The notes under the pieces were generated by a model. The model worked only from the letters and a program-made list of their open reading frames with translations. It made no database searches and had not been told where the DNA came from. From assembly GCA_963749035.1 (NCBI GenBank), contig CAVVKW010000004.1, positions 1,674,001 through 1,738,000 on the forward strand: a stretch of DNA of 64,000 nt, read 5' to 3'. Both the position numbers and the translations under genes were made by a program. The stretch comes from CAVVKW01 sp963749035. GTDB taxonomy: Bacteria; Verrucomicrobiota; Verrucomicrobiia; Chthoniobacterales; JAATET01. Positions 9,094 through 18,971 of the stretch are shown here, piece by piece. How positions within the stretch are numbered: the first letter of the stretch is position 1; each line of letters starts with the position of its first letter.

Positions 9094-11433
9094 TCAAAAC
9101 TTGCGGGCCTCGTCCGGAGTCATGGTCACGACGGACTCCAAGCGGACATCCTCGCTGGAGGCACCGAGCATCAATTTGAAGTCGCCGGGCTCGATGACGC
9201 TCCGCAGGTCCTGGTCCAGCATCGCAAACGCCGAGCGGGCCAGCACAAGCTCCACGTTGCGCGTTTCGCCGGATCGTAACGAGACTCGCTGGAAGGCTTT
9301 GAGCTCCTTCAGCGGGCGAGCCAGGGACGCGAATTCGTCATGCACGTAAAGCTGGACCACTTCGGTTCCATCCACGTCACCGGTATTGGTCAGTTCGAAC
9401 GAGACTCGAACCATCTCGTCGGCGCTCGCCAGTGTCTTCTCAACCTTCAACGACTCGTAACCAAAGGTCGTGTAGCTCAGGCCATGGCCGAAGGGAAATT
9501 GAAACGTTCGACCGCGCAGATCACAATAACCGTAGGTCCGGCCCGAAGGCTTCATGTTGTAGTAAACCGGGCATTGCCCCGTGTAGATGGGGAATGACAC
9601 GGGCAACTTGCCGGATGGGCAGGTCTTTCCGAAAAGGATCTCGCCGATCGCGTTTCCGCCTTCCTCTCCGTTATACCAGCATTCGACGACCGCTTTCACC
9701 TTGTGAACCCAGCGCTCCATGGTCACCGGTCCTCCGTTGATGAGCAGCACGATGACGTTGGGATTGACCGCAGCGACGGCTTCAATCAGCTCTTCCTGCA
9801 CTCCCGGCAGGTCGATGCTGCAACGGTCTTCCGACTCGCCCTCAGTCTGATTCCGATCGCCGGAAATATTTCCAACGCAGAGCACCGCCACGTCAGCCTC
9901 TTTCGCCGATTTCACCGCTTCCGGGATCCCGGAGCGGTCATCCTCAGTCGGCGGAAGGATTTCGCACGAGGTGATCACCGTCTCGTTGTGCGAGACCCGC
10001 ATGAAGTGATCCCCGTCCTCGACGCGGACGAACCGCCCGACCGTCGCGACTCCGCAACCTTCGGCGTGAGTCACCTCGACTCCTTCGCTGCAATGATTTC
10101 GAATTCCCTCCAACGGGCTCACCGTGTGCGGAATCTTCGCGCTGTATCCTCCGAGACGACCGGTGGCGGCATTGGGTCCGAGGACCGCAATTCGCTTCAT
10201 TTCCGGTTTGAGAGGCAGGATGGCGTCGTCGTTTTTGAGAAGGGTGACCGCTTGTCGCGCCGTTTCGAGCGCGAGCTCTTTATTTGCGGGATCGTAGCAG
10301 ACACCAGCTGCCTTCTGCGGGTCACGGTAGGGCTCTTCAAAGAGCCCAAGATCAAACTTGAGCCGCAGAATTCTTGCGACCGCCTCGTCCAGCACGTCCA
10401 GAGATAATTCGCCGGACTCGACGATCTCCTCCACTTTGCCGAAGCAGGCCGGAAACGGGTATTCCATCTCCATGCCAGCCTCCAAAGCCTGACGCGCCGC
10501 GTCCCCGCGCGACGTTGCGGTCCGATGCTTGGTGAACATCTCGTTAATCGACGCGTAATCCGAAACCACGATTCCGTGAAATCCCCATTCGTTGCGCAGA
10601 ACGTCCGTGAGCAACCAACGATCGCCGCTTGAAGGGACCCCGTTGATCGATCCGTAAGCTCCCATGATCGAAAGCGCGTCCGCCTCCCGGACACAGGCTT
10701 CAAAAACCGGGAAATAGACTTCACGCAGAATGCGCTCGGAAAAATGAACGGCGTGACTGTCACGCCCCCCGTCCCCAACGAAGTTGCAGGCAAAATGTTT
10801 GACCGTCGCCATGAGGTCGTGACTCTGGAAACCCTTGACGAAATTCACGGCGATTCGCGACGAGAGCCACGTGTCTTCGCCGTAGGTTTCCTCCACCCGC
10901 CCACAGCGGGCGTCTCGCGCGATGTTCACCGTCGGCGCTAATCCCTGATGAATGGCTCGTGAATGCGTTTCCTTTCCGATCGCGTCACCAACCTTCCAAG
11001 CGAGGTCTGGATTCCACGTCGAAGCCAACGCGATGGACTGCGGATAGCTGGTGGAATCGAGGCACACCAGGCCGTGCAGGATCTCGTCGTGGATGATGAC
11101 CGGGATCCCCAAGCGCGTCTCCTCGAGCATGTATTTTTGCACCTCGTTCGCCTGCTCGACTCCTTCAGCCGGCGGAAGTGGCCGACAGAAGCAATTCAGC
11201 TGCCCCAGCCCGGCGTCCAACTCTGCCTTCATCTTATCAGGATCCAACTTGTCGTCGGTCCCCCGCAGCTGCATTCCGCCGAGCCCGATCAATTGCCGGG
11301 CCTTCTCTCGGACGGACATCCGTGAAATCAGGTCTCCGACCCGTTCCTCAGTCGGACGGGCGGCGTCTTTGTAAAGGGGCGTTTGCTCGGACGAGCGATT
11401 CGATACTGCGGATTCAGTAGATTCTGTGTTCAT
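9094..11433 (-). CDS. GH3 beta-glycosidase
   Basis: A 779-residue GH3 enzyme with all expected domains: an N-terminal TIM barrel (about 30-360) with KHF at 212-214 and the nucleophile motif VVSDYAS (Asp292), an alpha/beta sandwich domain (about 385-610), and a C-terminal fibronectin III-like domain. It releases terminal beta-linked glucose, xylose or similar sugars. The frame can be extended one codon to a TTG, but the ATG at 11433 is preferred. No signal peptide is present, so it is probably cytoplasmic or exported by another route. It follows the kelch gene by 13 bp and precedes GH2, indicating co-transcription. Confidence 0.93.
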   Translation of the reverse strand: MNTESTESAVSNRSSEQTPLYKDAARPTEERVGDLISRMSVREKARQLIGLGGMQLRGTDDKLDPDKMKAELDAGLGQLNCFCRPLPPAEGVEQANEVQKYMLEETRLGIPVIIHDEILHGLVCLDSTSYPQSIALASTWNPDLAWKVGDAIGKETHSRAIHQGLAPTVNIARDARCGRVEETYGEDTWLSSRIAVNFVKGFQSHDLMATVKHFACNFVGDGGRDSHAVHFSERILREVYFPVFEACVREADALSIMGAYGSINGVPSSGDRWLLTDVLRNEWGFHGIVVSDYASINEMFTKHRTATSRGDAARQALEAGMEMEYPFPACFGKVEEIVESGELSLDVLDEAVARILRLKFDLGLFEEPYRDPQKAAGVCYDPANKELALETARQAVTLLKNDDAILPLKPEMKRIAVLGPNAATGRLGGYSAKIPHTVSPLEGIRNHCSEGVEVTHAEGCGVATVGRFVRVEDGDHFMRVSHNETVITSCEILPPTEDDRSGIPEAVKSAKEADVAVLCVGNISGDRNQTEGESEDRCSIDLPGVQEELIEAVAAVNPNVIVLLINGGPVTMERWVHKVKAVVECWYNGEEGGNAIGEILFGKTCPSGKLPVSFPIYTGQCPVYYNMKPSGRTYGYCDLRGRTFQFPFGHGLSYTTFGYESLKVEKTLASADEMVRVSFELTNTGDVDGTEVVQLYVHDEFASLARPLKELKAFQRVSLRSGETRNVELVLARSAFAMLDQDLRSVIEPGDFKLMLGASSEDVRLESVVTMTPDEARKF

Positions 11434-11446
11434 CAAATTGTTTTCG

Positions 11447-12505
11447 CTATCGGCCTGCGGCGACCAAGTCCGACAGCGGCCGCGACCAGACTGTATTCAT
11501 CGGACCGTCAAACCAATCATTCACTCCGCCTCCGAAGACGTAAAGGTTGCCGTCGACGACCTTCGCTCCCGGCGACGCCAATTTCGCTGGCAAATCCGCC
11601 AGCCGTGTCCATTGATTGACCTTTGGGTCGTAGGAGTAGATCGAGTTTTGTGCCCGGGGATCCTGGCTGCTGTCGACTCCGCTCACCGAAATGATCCGTC
11701 CGTCATGAGCGAATGTCGCCCACTCGTGGTGCGACCGCGGCTCCGGCAACGCAGCGCAATCGCTCGTCCAGACATCAGTCGATGGATCATACACCTGCAC
11801 CGTTGTCGTATCGCCCGTGTGCGCGTGAGCCACCTCTCCGCCAATGAGGAAGATCTTCCCATCCACACTGACAGCCGCCGCGTGCACCCGGCCTTCAGGG
11901 ACCGGCGCCGCATTCGTCCACCCGGCGTTCTCATCCGTCAGGTCCAAGACGAAATGGTGATCCTCGGCCTTGTGGCGCCCCTTGCCTCCGGACAGAACGT
12001 GCAGCTTGTCACCAACAACCACGGCGGGGCCAGCCCAATGAGGCTGCGGCAAGGAAGGTCCCTTTCGCCACGTTTTCGCCGCGAGATTAAAAACGTCGAC
12101 CCAGTCCACGCCCGCATTCTTGGCACCCTCTTTTCCCCCACAAATCCAGATCTCCGGACCGTCGATGCCGTTGTAAAGCGAAGCGCCGGCCGTGAAGTGA
12201 TGCCGATAACGTCCCGCCGGCAGGGCACTTTCCTCGGTCCATCGGTCAGTCGCGGGATCGTAGGCTTCCACCTGTGTCGGCCCGGTCGTGTGATTACTGA
12301 TCCCGCCGAGAACGTAAATCTTTCCATCATGACTGACGTTCGCGTGTTCGCCGCGTGGAAACAGCATGTCAGCCTTCCGTTCCCAACCGGCACTTGCAGA
12401 ACCAATGGTGACTCCCGAAAGAATCAGCAAAAGTGCCCTCCAGAGATGGCTCGGGCCGTTTAAAGCGGGAAAACGACCGGACAGAACTTGCGAAAAAAAC
12501 GTCAT
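11447..12505 (-). CDS. Secreted kelch-repeat protein
   Basis: A 352-residue protein with a signal peptide (hydrophobic core LWRALLLILSGV, cleavage near SASAG) and about six kelch blades, each with a double-Gly turn (LGGISN, CGGKEG, LSGGKG, LIGGEV, FGGGVN). This gives a beta-propeller. Kelch proteins of this size bind or modify sugars, or support partner proteins. No sialidase Asp-boxes or galactose-oxidase ligands were recognised, so the function is open. The start at 12505 (16 bp after the sulfatase stop) is chosen over a longer frame that would run into the sulfatase gene and lacks a signal peptide. It sits between sulfatase and GH3 genes, which points to the same glycan. Confidence 0.85.
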   Translation of the reverse strand: MTFFSQVLSGRFPALNGPSHLWRALLLILSGVTIGSASAGWERKADMLFPRGEHANVSHDGKIYVLGGISNHTTGPTQVEAYDPATDRWTEESALPAGRYRHHFTAGASLYNGIDGPEIWICGGKEGAKNAGVDWVDVFNLAAKTWRKGPSLPQPHWAGPAVVVGDKLHVLSGGKGRHKAEDHHFVLDLTDENAGWTNAAPVPEGRVHAAAVSVDGKIFLIGGEVAHAHTGDTTTVQVYDPSTDVWTSDCAALPEPRSHHEWATFAHDGRIISVSGVDSSQDPRAQNSIYSYDPKVNQWTRLADLPAKLASPGAKVVDGNLYVFGGGVNDWFDGPMNTVWSRPLSDLVAAGR

Positions 12506-12521
12506 TAACGATGAGCTTGTC

Positions 12522-14180
12522 TCACTGAGCGTCGACCTCGAGCCGGTCACTCTTTCCCATTTGCTCGAGCCACGCGTTGACGAGTTCGCGCATGTGATTC
12601 CGCATCTCCGGATTGTCCAAGTTGTTCTCCTCGAACTCGTCGACCTTGAGATCGAACAAATACTCTTCTCCGCCTTGCCGGACGAGTTTCCACCGGTGTT
12701 GCACCTCGCCATCGGCGGAGCGCACGGTCTGGTTTACCGCGTATTTCTTCTTGTTTCCGTCGCCCCAGAACAAAGCGTCAGCGAACCTCTCGGGAGCCGC
12801 GTCGGTTTTGCCCTGCCAATTCGCCAGCAGATCGACCCCGTCGAACTCGGTCGTCGTCTCCGCCGCCGCGGCCGACAAAAACGTTGGCGCTAGATCCATG
12901 AGCGTGATCGGAATCGCGCTTTGGCTCCCGTGCTGATCCTCCGGGATTCCGGCGGGCCAGCTCATCACGAACGGCGTGCGGATCCCCCCTTCGAAAAGCT
13001 GTCCTTTCCGCCCTCGCAGCTTCCCCATCGCGGCTTCGTTCCCGCCGTTATCGGAACAGAAAATGATAATTGTGTTTTCGTATATTTCCTTGTCATTCAG
13101 CAGTTTGACAAGATCACCGACACCCTGGTCCACCATGTCCATGACCAGCGCGCGTTGGGCAAAATCCCCTTGCTGACCCAAAAGCTCCTGCCGCTCTGGA
13201 CGCAATAACTCCCGGGGCGGCGCGTGCACCGGGACGTGTGGAATGGACCGCGGCATGTAGAGGAAAAATGGCTGATCCGGGTTCTGTTCGAGGTGCTCGG
13301 TCACGTATTCCACCCCTTTCTCGTTGAATTTCTGCGGCAGATACCCGGCCTGCATCTCACGTTTCTCGTAGGGGTTGTTGATCGTGTATGAGCCGAGATC
13401 GGTCACGAATTCGAAGGGCTCTTGATCGCGCCCCTCCAGGACCGGGCCGTAGCGTAGAGCCCACTCATACGGTATGGTGAGAATGCCGGGGACCGCATCC
13501 TCGCGCCACGACTCGATGTCGCTCCAGCCTTCGCGGGTCAGCCAACCCTGCTCGGTGTAGCGCCCCGTTTCCTCGTCAATCACCACGGGTTCGAGTCGGT
13601 TGGACGACGTCGGATTGTTCAGACTGGCCCCGAATCCAACCGCGTTCGTGAACTTCTGCTCACCCAGGCCCGGACCTGCATACGTCATGAAATAGTCGTG
13701 CTGGGTAAACGTCGCGAAGTAACGGTTCCATCCCCAAGCGGTCGGCGGCATGTCCCCCTCCCCGACGCCATTGTGCGTCTTGCCGATCATCATCGTGAAA
13801 TACCCGGCGTCCTGGAGCAGCTTCCCGAGCCGCGGATACTGATCGGAAACGTTCGGCGAGTTCCCCCAGCGCGCCGGCCAGCGACCCGTGAGAAGCGAAC
13901 CGCGGGTCGGCCAGCACATCGGGGCCGGCGTGTAAGCTTCCGTGGAGATCAGACCCGTCTCGGCGAGGGAATCGATCGCTGGCGTCTGGGCATACTCCAA
14001 CGCAAAATCTCTGTAGGCACTGATGTCGCCCAATCCCGCGTCATCAGCCATGATGACGATGATATTTGGAGCCACCGGAGCAGCCTGAGCCGGTCCAGCT
14101 AAGGACCACGCTGCAAAAGCTGACGTAAAAAGTGCGAAGGAACGGCCGAGCGAGATCTGAGGAAGCATGGGGGTGGCCAT
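12522..14180 (-). CDS. Secreted sulfatase (type I, formylglycine-dependent)
   Basis: A 552-residue type I sulfatase. A signal peptide (residues 1-33, ending PAQAA) precedes the metal-binding IIVIMADD motif. The modification motif C-W-P-T-R-G-S-L-L-T-G-R has Cys89, to be oxidised to formylglycine by a maturase not found in this window. A later HVPVHAP segment and CSDNGG supply further active-site residues. It should remove sulfate esters from an algal or animal-type polysaccharide outside the cytoplasm. It is the first gene of the minus-strand operon sulfatase-kelch-GH3-GH2 and is divergent from the GH36-like gene, with 118 bp between starts. Confidence 0.93.
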   Translation of the reverse strand: MATPMLPQISLGRSFALFTSAFAAWSLAGPAQAAPVAPNIIVIMADDAGLGDISAYRDFALEYAQTPAIDSLAETGLISTEAYTPAPMCWPTRGSLLTGRWPARWGNSPNVSDQYPRLGKLLQDAGYFTMMIGKTHNGVGEGDMPPTAWGWNRYFATFTQHDYFMTYAGPGLGEQKFTNAVGFGASLNNPTSSNRLEPVVIDEETGRYTEQGWLTREGWSDIESWREDAVPGILTIPYEWALRYGPVLEGRDQEPFEFVTDLGSYTINNPYEKREMQAGYLPQKFNEKGVEYVTEHLEQNPDQPFFLYMPRSIPHVPVHAPPRELLRPERQELLGQQGDFAQRALVMDMVDQGVGDLVKLLNDKEIYENTIIIFCSDNGGNEAAMGKLRGRKGQLFEGGIRTPFVMSWPAGIPEDQHGSQSAIPITLMDLAPTFLSAAAAETTTEFDGVDLLANWQGKTDAAPERFADALFWGDGNKKKYAVNQTVRSADGEVQHRWKLVRQGGEEYLFDLKVDEFEENNLDNPEMRNHMRELVNAWLEQMGKSDRLEVDAQ

Positions 14181-14253
14181 TTATAGTTCTTCTGGGGAAG
14201 GCAGATTGCAAGGGTATTCCCCATTGGTAAAAAACGATTTTCCTTCTCCTACC

Positions 14254-14270
14254 GCCGGTGATAAACCGGC
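14254..14270. promoter_or_regulatory. Inverted repeat in divergent promoter region (possible operator)
   Basis: Perfect 6-bp arms gccggt and accggc flank gataa in the 118-bp gap between the divergent sulfatase and GH36-like genes. The octamer gataaacc occurs here (14260-14267) and again just before the GH36-like start (14291-14298). This is where a regulator controlling both transcription units could bind. No regulator gene is in the window. Confidence 0.3.
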
Positions 14271-14298
14271 AAACTAGCCCCTTTCCCTCCGATAAACC

Positions 14299-16914
14299 AT
14301 GCTCAGACTCCTCCTTATTCTCCTCTCACTCCTGGCCACATTTTCGACGCTAAACGCCGAGATTCAGCGCGAAGCCGATTTGGACGCAGCGACCATGCGC
14401 TGCGACGGCACGAATCTGACGATCTCGACCGGCGCTGTCGAACGTCGCTGGACGTGGTCCGATCGGGGTTGGACGACATCCCACCTCGAAGTCCTCCCGT
14501 CCGGGAAAAGCTGGCAACTTGCGGCAGAAAACGGCGAAGCCGACTGGGAAATTCCGGGAATCGACGGGCCGGCCGAGCTCATCTCGGTCACCGCGACACA
14601 ATCGACGGACGAGGGTTTCACAACCCCACATCTCGAAGTCATCAGCACCATCCACTATCCAGAGTCCGACTTCCATCTCCAGCACGTCGTCTGGGCTTAC
14701 CCAAACGCGCCGGGGTTGCGGACCCAATTGCGTCTGCGACGGGGCGATTCCCACGTCATCACGGACGATCCCGCACCAACCATCCGAGTCATTAAAGGAG
14801 AACAGGAGGAATCGAACGTGACGCCAGACGCAACGATCCCATCGGCATTTTTGTCCGCCGCGACCGACGAGCGAGCGGTTGAACTCCGCTTCAAGGGCTT
14901 GAATCCGGAAAAACAATACTCACTCGGTCTCAGCTGGTGGAACTGGGAGGACGTCGGGCGCGAACAGTGCGTCGTGCTCGCGAACATGGACGGGACGCAA
15001 TTCGACACGATCATCGAAAAAACGCCAATTCCCACTTGGGACAGCAGTCAACCAGACGTCGGCCAGCAAATCGTCGAGCTTCAGCCCGCCATCTTTTCCG
15101 ACGGGGGCGTGCAAGCGTGGATCGTTCTCACGGACGGCGCAAACAGCACCATCAGCGAAGCCTGGCTCTACGAACACGACGCCGAGACCTCGCTGGTCGA
15201 AGGCATTCCAGCCGATCGGATGCCTGACCTGACGGCGAGCGCTCCGGACGGCGCGAAACTCGTCGCTTACCTCGACTGCGGGTCCGGCGACCCGGGCAGC
15301 ACGACCCCGGAATCTGATCCGCAGGCCGCCGACATCGCCGATCAAATCCGCATTCCGCTCGACGGCGTGGAAGTGACGGCCGTGGGCTACTACGGAGACA
15401 CCCAACGCCGAAACTCCCGTGAAACCGAGCTACTCAAGGAAGAGTTCGTGGACTCCACGCCGCAGACAATCGATTGGGCGAACCTAATCACCGCCAGGCA
15501 GGCATCAGCCAGCCTGACGCTCGTGAAAGAATCCCACAAGTGCGTCAACACACCGAATGGCGGTGCCAACACGGGCGCATTCATCCTTGCGGAGAACGGC
15601 ATCGAAATCACCGGTCTCGGCTGGCTACTGGAAGACGTCGGCTCGGATCGCTTCCACTCATGCTGGGCGAACTGGCTCGTGATGGCGGAGGGAGACGATG
15701 ACGACGTGAACCTGGCACTCAAAGTCTGGGATCGGATCCGTTATCCCATCGATCCCGATCACGACATTTACATCATGGCCAACACGTGGGGCAGCGCCGA
15801 GAACAAGAGAGACGCACAGATCCAAGCGCGGGAGGACAACGTCCTGACCGAGATCGACAGTCAGGCTGACCTCGGTGTCGACGTCCAACAAATCGACGAT
15901 GGTTGGCAGGGATTTGATTACGTGAATTGGCACCCGGTAAAATCCAACGCCCTGGACGAGACCGACGCCGCCTACTCCGTTTACGAGTCCGATCGCTACC
16001 CCGTCTATCCCGACGGCTGGAAGACCGTGCGCGACTACGCGCAGGAGAAAGACATCAGGTTGGGCCTCTGGTTCTCCGTGACCGCCACCACCGATGACCT
16101 CATCCGCAACTACGACGAGGGCGGTTTCGAATATTTCAAAATCGACTTCTCGTGGCTCGGCAACATGGGCGCGGTCGAGACGATGACCGCTAAAGCGCGT
16201 GAGCTCATCCTTCACAGCGATCACGCCGCTCGGATCAACTGGGACGTGACCGAGATCAGCCCCCGGATGGGCTACTTCTTCGGTCGCGAATACGGAAACA
16301 TCTACGTGGAAAATCGGCTGAAAAACTACGTGCCCTATCTCGTCCTTCGCGATGCCTGGCACTGCGCTCGCTACCTGAATCTCAACAAATTCCAGTTCAC
16401 CGCCGCGAACGTCGATCACGTCGAGATGGAGGGATCCGACGCGGACCAGCATCCGCAGGACTACTGTGTCGCCCAGACACTGATGAGTTCGCCGATCCTC
16501 GTCCAAAACACGCAGCACTACACGGAGGAGGCGCGGAAGCTCATCCGACCGCTCCTCGCCGCCTATCGCGCGCACCGCGACGAGATCTACCAAGGCTACG
16601 TCTTTCCGATCGGCGACAAACCCGACAACCGAAGTTGGTCCGGTTTTCAGTGCGTGCTTCCGGATCAGCAGGCCGGATACCTGACCGTATTCCGCCAGCT
16701 GGAGAACCCGGAATCCACGCAAGCGATCGAGCTGAAATTTGTGAAGGCAGGCTCCGAGATCACCCTGACGGATCTCCTGTCGGAAAGATCGTGGACCGAG
16801 ACCGTCGGGGAAAATGGCCAAGTCGACTTTGAGATCGACGAAGCGCCAGGATATCAATTCCTCCGCTACGACGTTTCTACTACCTTTCCCGACGAAGAGC
16901 CGCGGGATTCCTGA
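14299..16914 (+). CDS. Secreted GH36-like (clan GH-D) glycoside hydrolase
   Basis: An 871-residue protein with a signal peptide (residues 1-20, Leu-rich, ending STLNA). The central to C-terminal half carries clan GH-D alpha-galactosidase features: QIDDGWQ, LGLWFSV, FKIDFSW (nucleophile candidate Asp616) and NWDVTE (Asp649), followed by a short beta domain. The N-terminal part is a GH36-type beta-sandwich interrupted by about 200 residues (around 170-400) resembling an NPCBM-like insertion, with SWWNWEDVG and AYLDCGSGDPG segments. It is predicted to release alpha-linked sugars outside the cytoplasm. The sodium/sugar symporter follows 53 bp downstream and probably imports its product. Confidence 0.78.
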   Translation: MLRLLLILLSLLATFSTLNAEIQREADLDAATMRCDGTNLTISTGAVERRWTWSDRGWTTSHLEVLPSGKSWQLAAENGEADWEIPGIDGPAELISVTATQSTDEGFTTPHLEVISTIHYPESDFHLQHVVWAYPNAPGLRTQLRLRRGDSHVITDDPAPTIRVIKGEQEESNVTPDATIPSAFLSAATDERAVELRFKGLNPEKQYSLGLSWWNWEDVGREQCVVLANMDGTQFDTIIEKTPIPTWDSSQPDVGQQIVELQPAIFSDGGVQAWIVLTDGANSTISEAWLYEHDAETSLVEGIPADRMPDLTASAPDGAKLVAYLDCGSGDPGSTTPESDPQAADIADQIRIPLDGVEVTAVGYYGDTQRRNSRETELLKEEFVDSTPQTIDWANLITARQASASLTLVKESHKCVNTPNGGANTGAFILAENGIEITGLGWLLEDVGSDRFHSCWANWLVMAEGDDDDVNLALKVWDRIRYPIDPDHDIYIMANTWGSAENKRDAQIQAREDNVLTEIDSQADLGVDVQQIDDGWQGFDYVNWHPVKSNALDETDAAYSVYESDRYPVYPDGWKTVRDYAQEKDIRLGLWFSVTATTDDLIRNYDEGGFEYFKIDFSWLGNMGAVETMTAKARELILHSDHAARINWDVTEISPRMGYFFGREYGNIYVENRLKNYVPYLVLRDAWHCARYLNLNKFQFTAANVDHVEMEGSDADQHPQDYCVAQTLMSSPILVQNTQHYTEEARKLIRPLLAAYRAHRDEIYQGYVFPIGDKPDNRSWSGFQCVLPDQQAGYLTVFRQLENPESTQAIELKFVKAGSEITLTDLLSERSWTETVGENGQVDFEIDEAPGYQFLRYDVSTTFPDEEPRDS

Positions 16915-16967
16915 TTCCCGTCGCTCTTTCCAACGTCCCCCCTCCCTCAGAAAAGTAATCCCCTCCC

Positions 16968-18959
16968 ATGAGCACACTTGATCTCATCCTCTTCGTCGTC
17001 GCCGTCGTCGGCGTCATCACCTTCGGCATCTGGAAAAGCAACCGCGAAGAAGTCGATGCCGACAGCGGCGCCAGCAATTACTTTCTGGCCGGTCGCGGAC
17101 TGACCTGGTGGCTCGTGGGATTCTCGCTCATCGCGGCGAACATCTCCACCGAGCAGTTTGTCGGCATGTCGGGCAAAGCCGCCGACTGGCTGGGAATGGC
17201 GATCGCATCCTACGAGTGGATGGCTGCCATCACGCTCGTCGTCGTGGCCTTCGTGTTTCTTCCCAAGCTGTTGCGGTGCGGACTCTACACGATTCCCGAA
17301 TTCCTCGAATACCGCTTCGGCGTGTTCTCCCGCACCATCATGGCGATTGCCACCATGGTGATTCTCGTGGGGGTCCCGACCGCGTCGGTCATCTTCTCCG
17401 GTGCCAAAGTCGTCTCGGTGTTCTTTCAGGATACGAGCGTCCTCGGACTCGACCTCGGCAACATCACCGTCGGGTGCTGGATCATTGCCCTCAGTGCCGC
17501 TGCCTACGTCTTCATCGGCGGCCTGAAGGCCTGTGCGTGGACGGATCTGATCTGGGGCTCCGCGCTCATCGTGGGTGGTGCTGCCGTCATGTTTCTTGCG
17601 TTTCAAAAACTCGGCGACATGCCCGCGCAGGACTTGATGCTCACCAAAGTCGCCACCTCCGACGCCACGGTCGATCAGATCGAACAGGCTGGCGCCATCG
17701 AACGTTTCAAGCTCCTCAACGCCGGCCCCGTTGCGGACGGACCGAACGGCTCCGGCGGCAAACTCCACATGCGGCGGCCCGCAACCGATCCCGAAATCCC
17801 TTGGACGGCCCTCATGCTTGGGCTCTGGATTCCCAACTTTTTCTACTGGGGCCTAAACCAATACATCATGCAGCGAACGCTGGGATCGAAGTCGCTCGCC
17901 GAGGGACAGAAGGGCGTCGTCTTCGCCGCCGCGCTGAAGTTGATCATTCCCTTCGTCGTCGTGATCCCGGGGATTCTCGCCTTCAACCTCTTCAGCGGAG
18001 ATCTCAAAAAACAGGCCGACACCAAGAATGCCGAGACCATCGCGAAGTTCGAATCCGGCTCCGAACAGGTCTTTCCGATGTCGCAGAGCTTTGCTTCCCT
18101 GCATCCCGACCTGGCCCGACGGATCATCTCGCACAACGCCAAAAAAACCGGCGCAACCGTCGAGCTCCCCCCTCGCAGCGCGAGCGAAGGCGAATTCTTT
18201 GCGGCAAACCAATCCGCTCTATCCGGGGCAAGCGCGAGCACCGTGGACAGCGCCTCCCGGCTCGTCGGCTACGATTACGACGCGGCGTTCGGCACCCTGC
18301 TTCGCAACCTCTTGAAGCCGGGGCTCACGTGGTTTGTCTTAGCGGCCATCTTCGGTGCCGTCGTCAGTTCACTCGCCTCGATGCTGAACTCCGCCTCCAC
18401 CATCGCCACGATGGACATCGTCGCGAAGATTGGTCGTAAGTTTAACGGCAATGACCTCTCGCAGAAGGCACTCGTCGCCTCCGGGCGGATCTGCGTGGTG
18501 CTTTTCGTCACCATCGCGGCCATCATCGCCCCGCAACTTGGGCGGCCGGAATTTGGCGGCATCTTCACCTTCATCCAGGAATTTCAGGGGTTCATCAGTC
18601 CAGGCGTCCTCGCGGTTTTCCTGTTCGGATTCCTGGTTCCGAAAGCCCCGCGCTACATCGGCTGGCTGGGAATCGTCTCGAACGCGATCCTCTACGGATT
18701 CTTCAAATGGTTCGGCGGAGACCTCCTGGTTCGGAGCGGACTCTGGTTCTCACCGGAAGTCTCGTTTCTCGACCGAATGGGAATCTGCTTCCTCCTCGTC
18801 CTCGGACTCTGCGGCCTTCTCACCGCTCTGAACCCCCTGGCGGAACCCGTCAAAATGCCGGTCAACGACAAGATCGAGCTCGTCTCCTCACCTCTCGCGA
18901 AAGCGGGCGGTATCGGCGTCTGCCTCTGCACCGTTATCCTCTACGCAATCTTCTGGTAG
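16968..18959 (+). CDS. Sodium/solute symporter (SSS/SLC5 family), probable sugar importer
   Basis: A 663-residue integral membrane protein with the SSS signature: YFLAGRGLTWW after the first helix, GFSLIAANISTEQFVGMSG in helix 1', and about 13-14 hydrophobic segments. It uses the sodium gradient to import a small solute, which context suggests is a sugar. Between about residues 345 and 440 it carries a long hydrophilic, Ala/Ser-rich stretch before the segment containing SSLASMLNSAST, which is longer than in classical SGLT proteins. It is 53 bp after the GH36-like gene and likely co-transcribed. No SusC/SusD or ABC transporter is present, so this is the only visible uptake route in the locus. 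Confidence 0.9.
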   Translation: MSTLDLILFVVAVVGVITFGIWKSNREEVDADSGASNYFLAGRGLTWWLVGFSLIAANISTEQFVGMSGKAADWLGMAIASYEWMAAITLVVVAFVFLPKLLRCGLYTIPEFLEYRFGVFSRTIMAIATMVILVGVPTASVIFSGAKVVSVFFQDTSVLGLDLGNITVGCWIIALSAAAYVFIGGLKACAWTDLIWGSALIVGGAAVMFLAFQKLGDMPAQDLMLTKVATSDATVDQIEQAGAIERFKLLNAGPVADGPNGSGGKLHMRRPATDPEIPWTALMLGLWIPNFFYWGLNQYIMQRTLGSKSLAEGQKGVVFAAALKLIIPFVVVIPGILAFNLFSGDLKKQADTKNAETIAKFESGSEQVFPMSQSFASLHPDLARRIISHNAKKTGATVELPPRSASEGEFFAANQSALSGASASTVDSASRLVGYDYDAAFGTLLRNLLKPGLTWFVLAAIFGAVVSSLASMLNSASTIATMDIVAKIGRKFNGNDLSQKALVASGRICVVLFVTIAAIIAPQLGRPEFGGIFTFIQEFQGFISPGVLAVFLFGFLVPKAPRYIGWLGIVSNAILYGFFKWFGGDLLVRSGLWFSPEVSFLDRMGICFLLVLGLCGLLTALNPLAEPVKMPVNDKIELVSSPLAKAGGIGVCLCTVILYAIFW

Positions 18960-18971
18960 GGCGCGCAGATC

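Noticed and set aside
11426..12463. Plus-strand reading frame of 345 codons
   Set aside because: Antisense to the kelch-repeat gene; Arg/Pro-rich composition and no motif.
15658..16977. Minus-strand reading frame of 439 codons
   Set aside because: It is antisense to the GH36-like gene, which has catalytic motifs and a signal peptide; the product is Val/Asp/Arg-biased with no family features. High GC content commonly makes such shadow frames.
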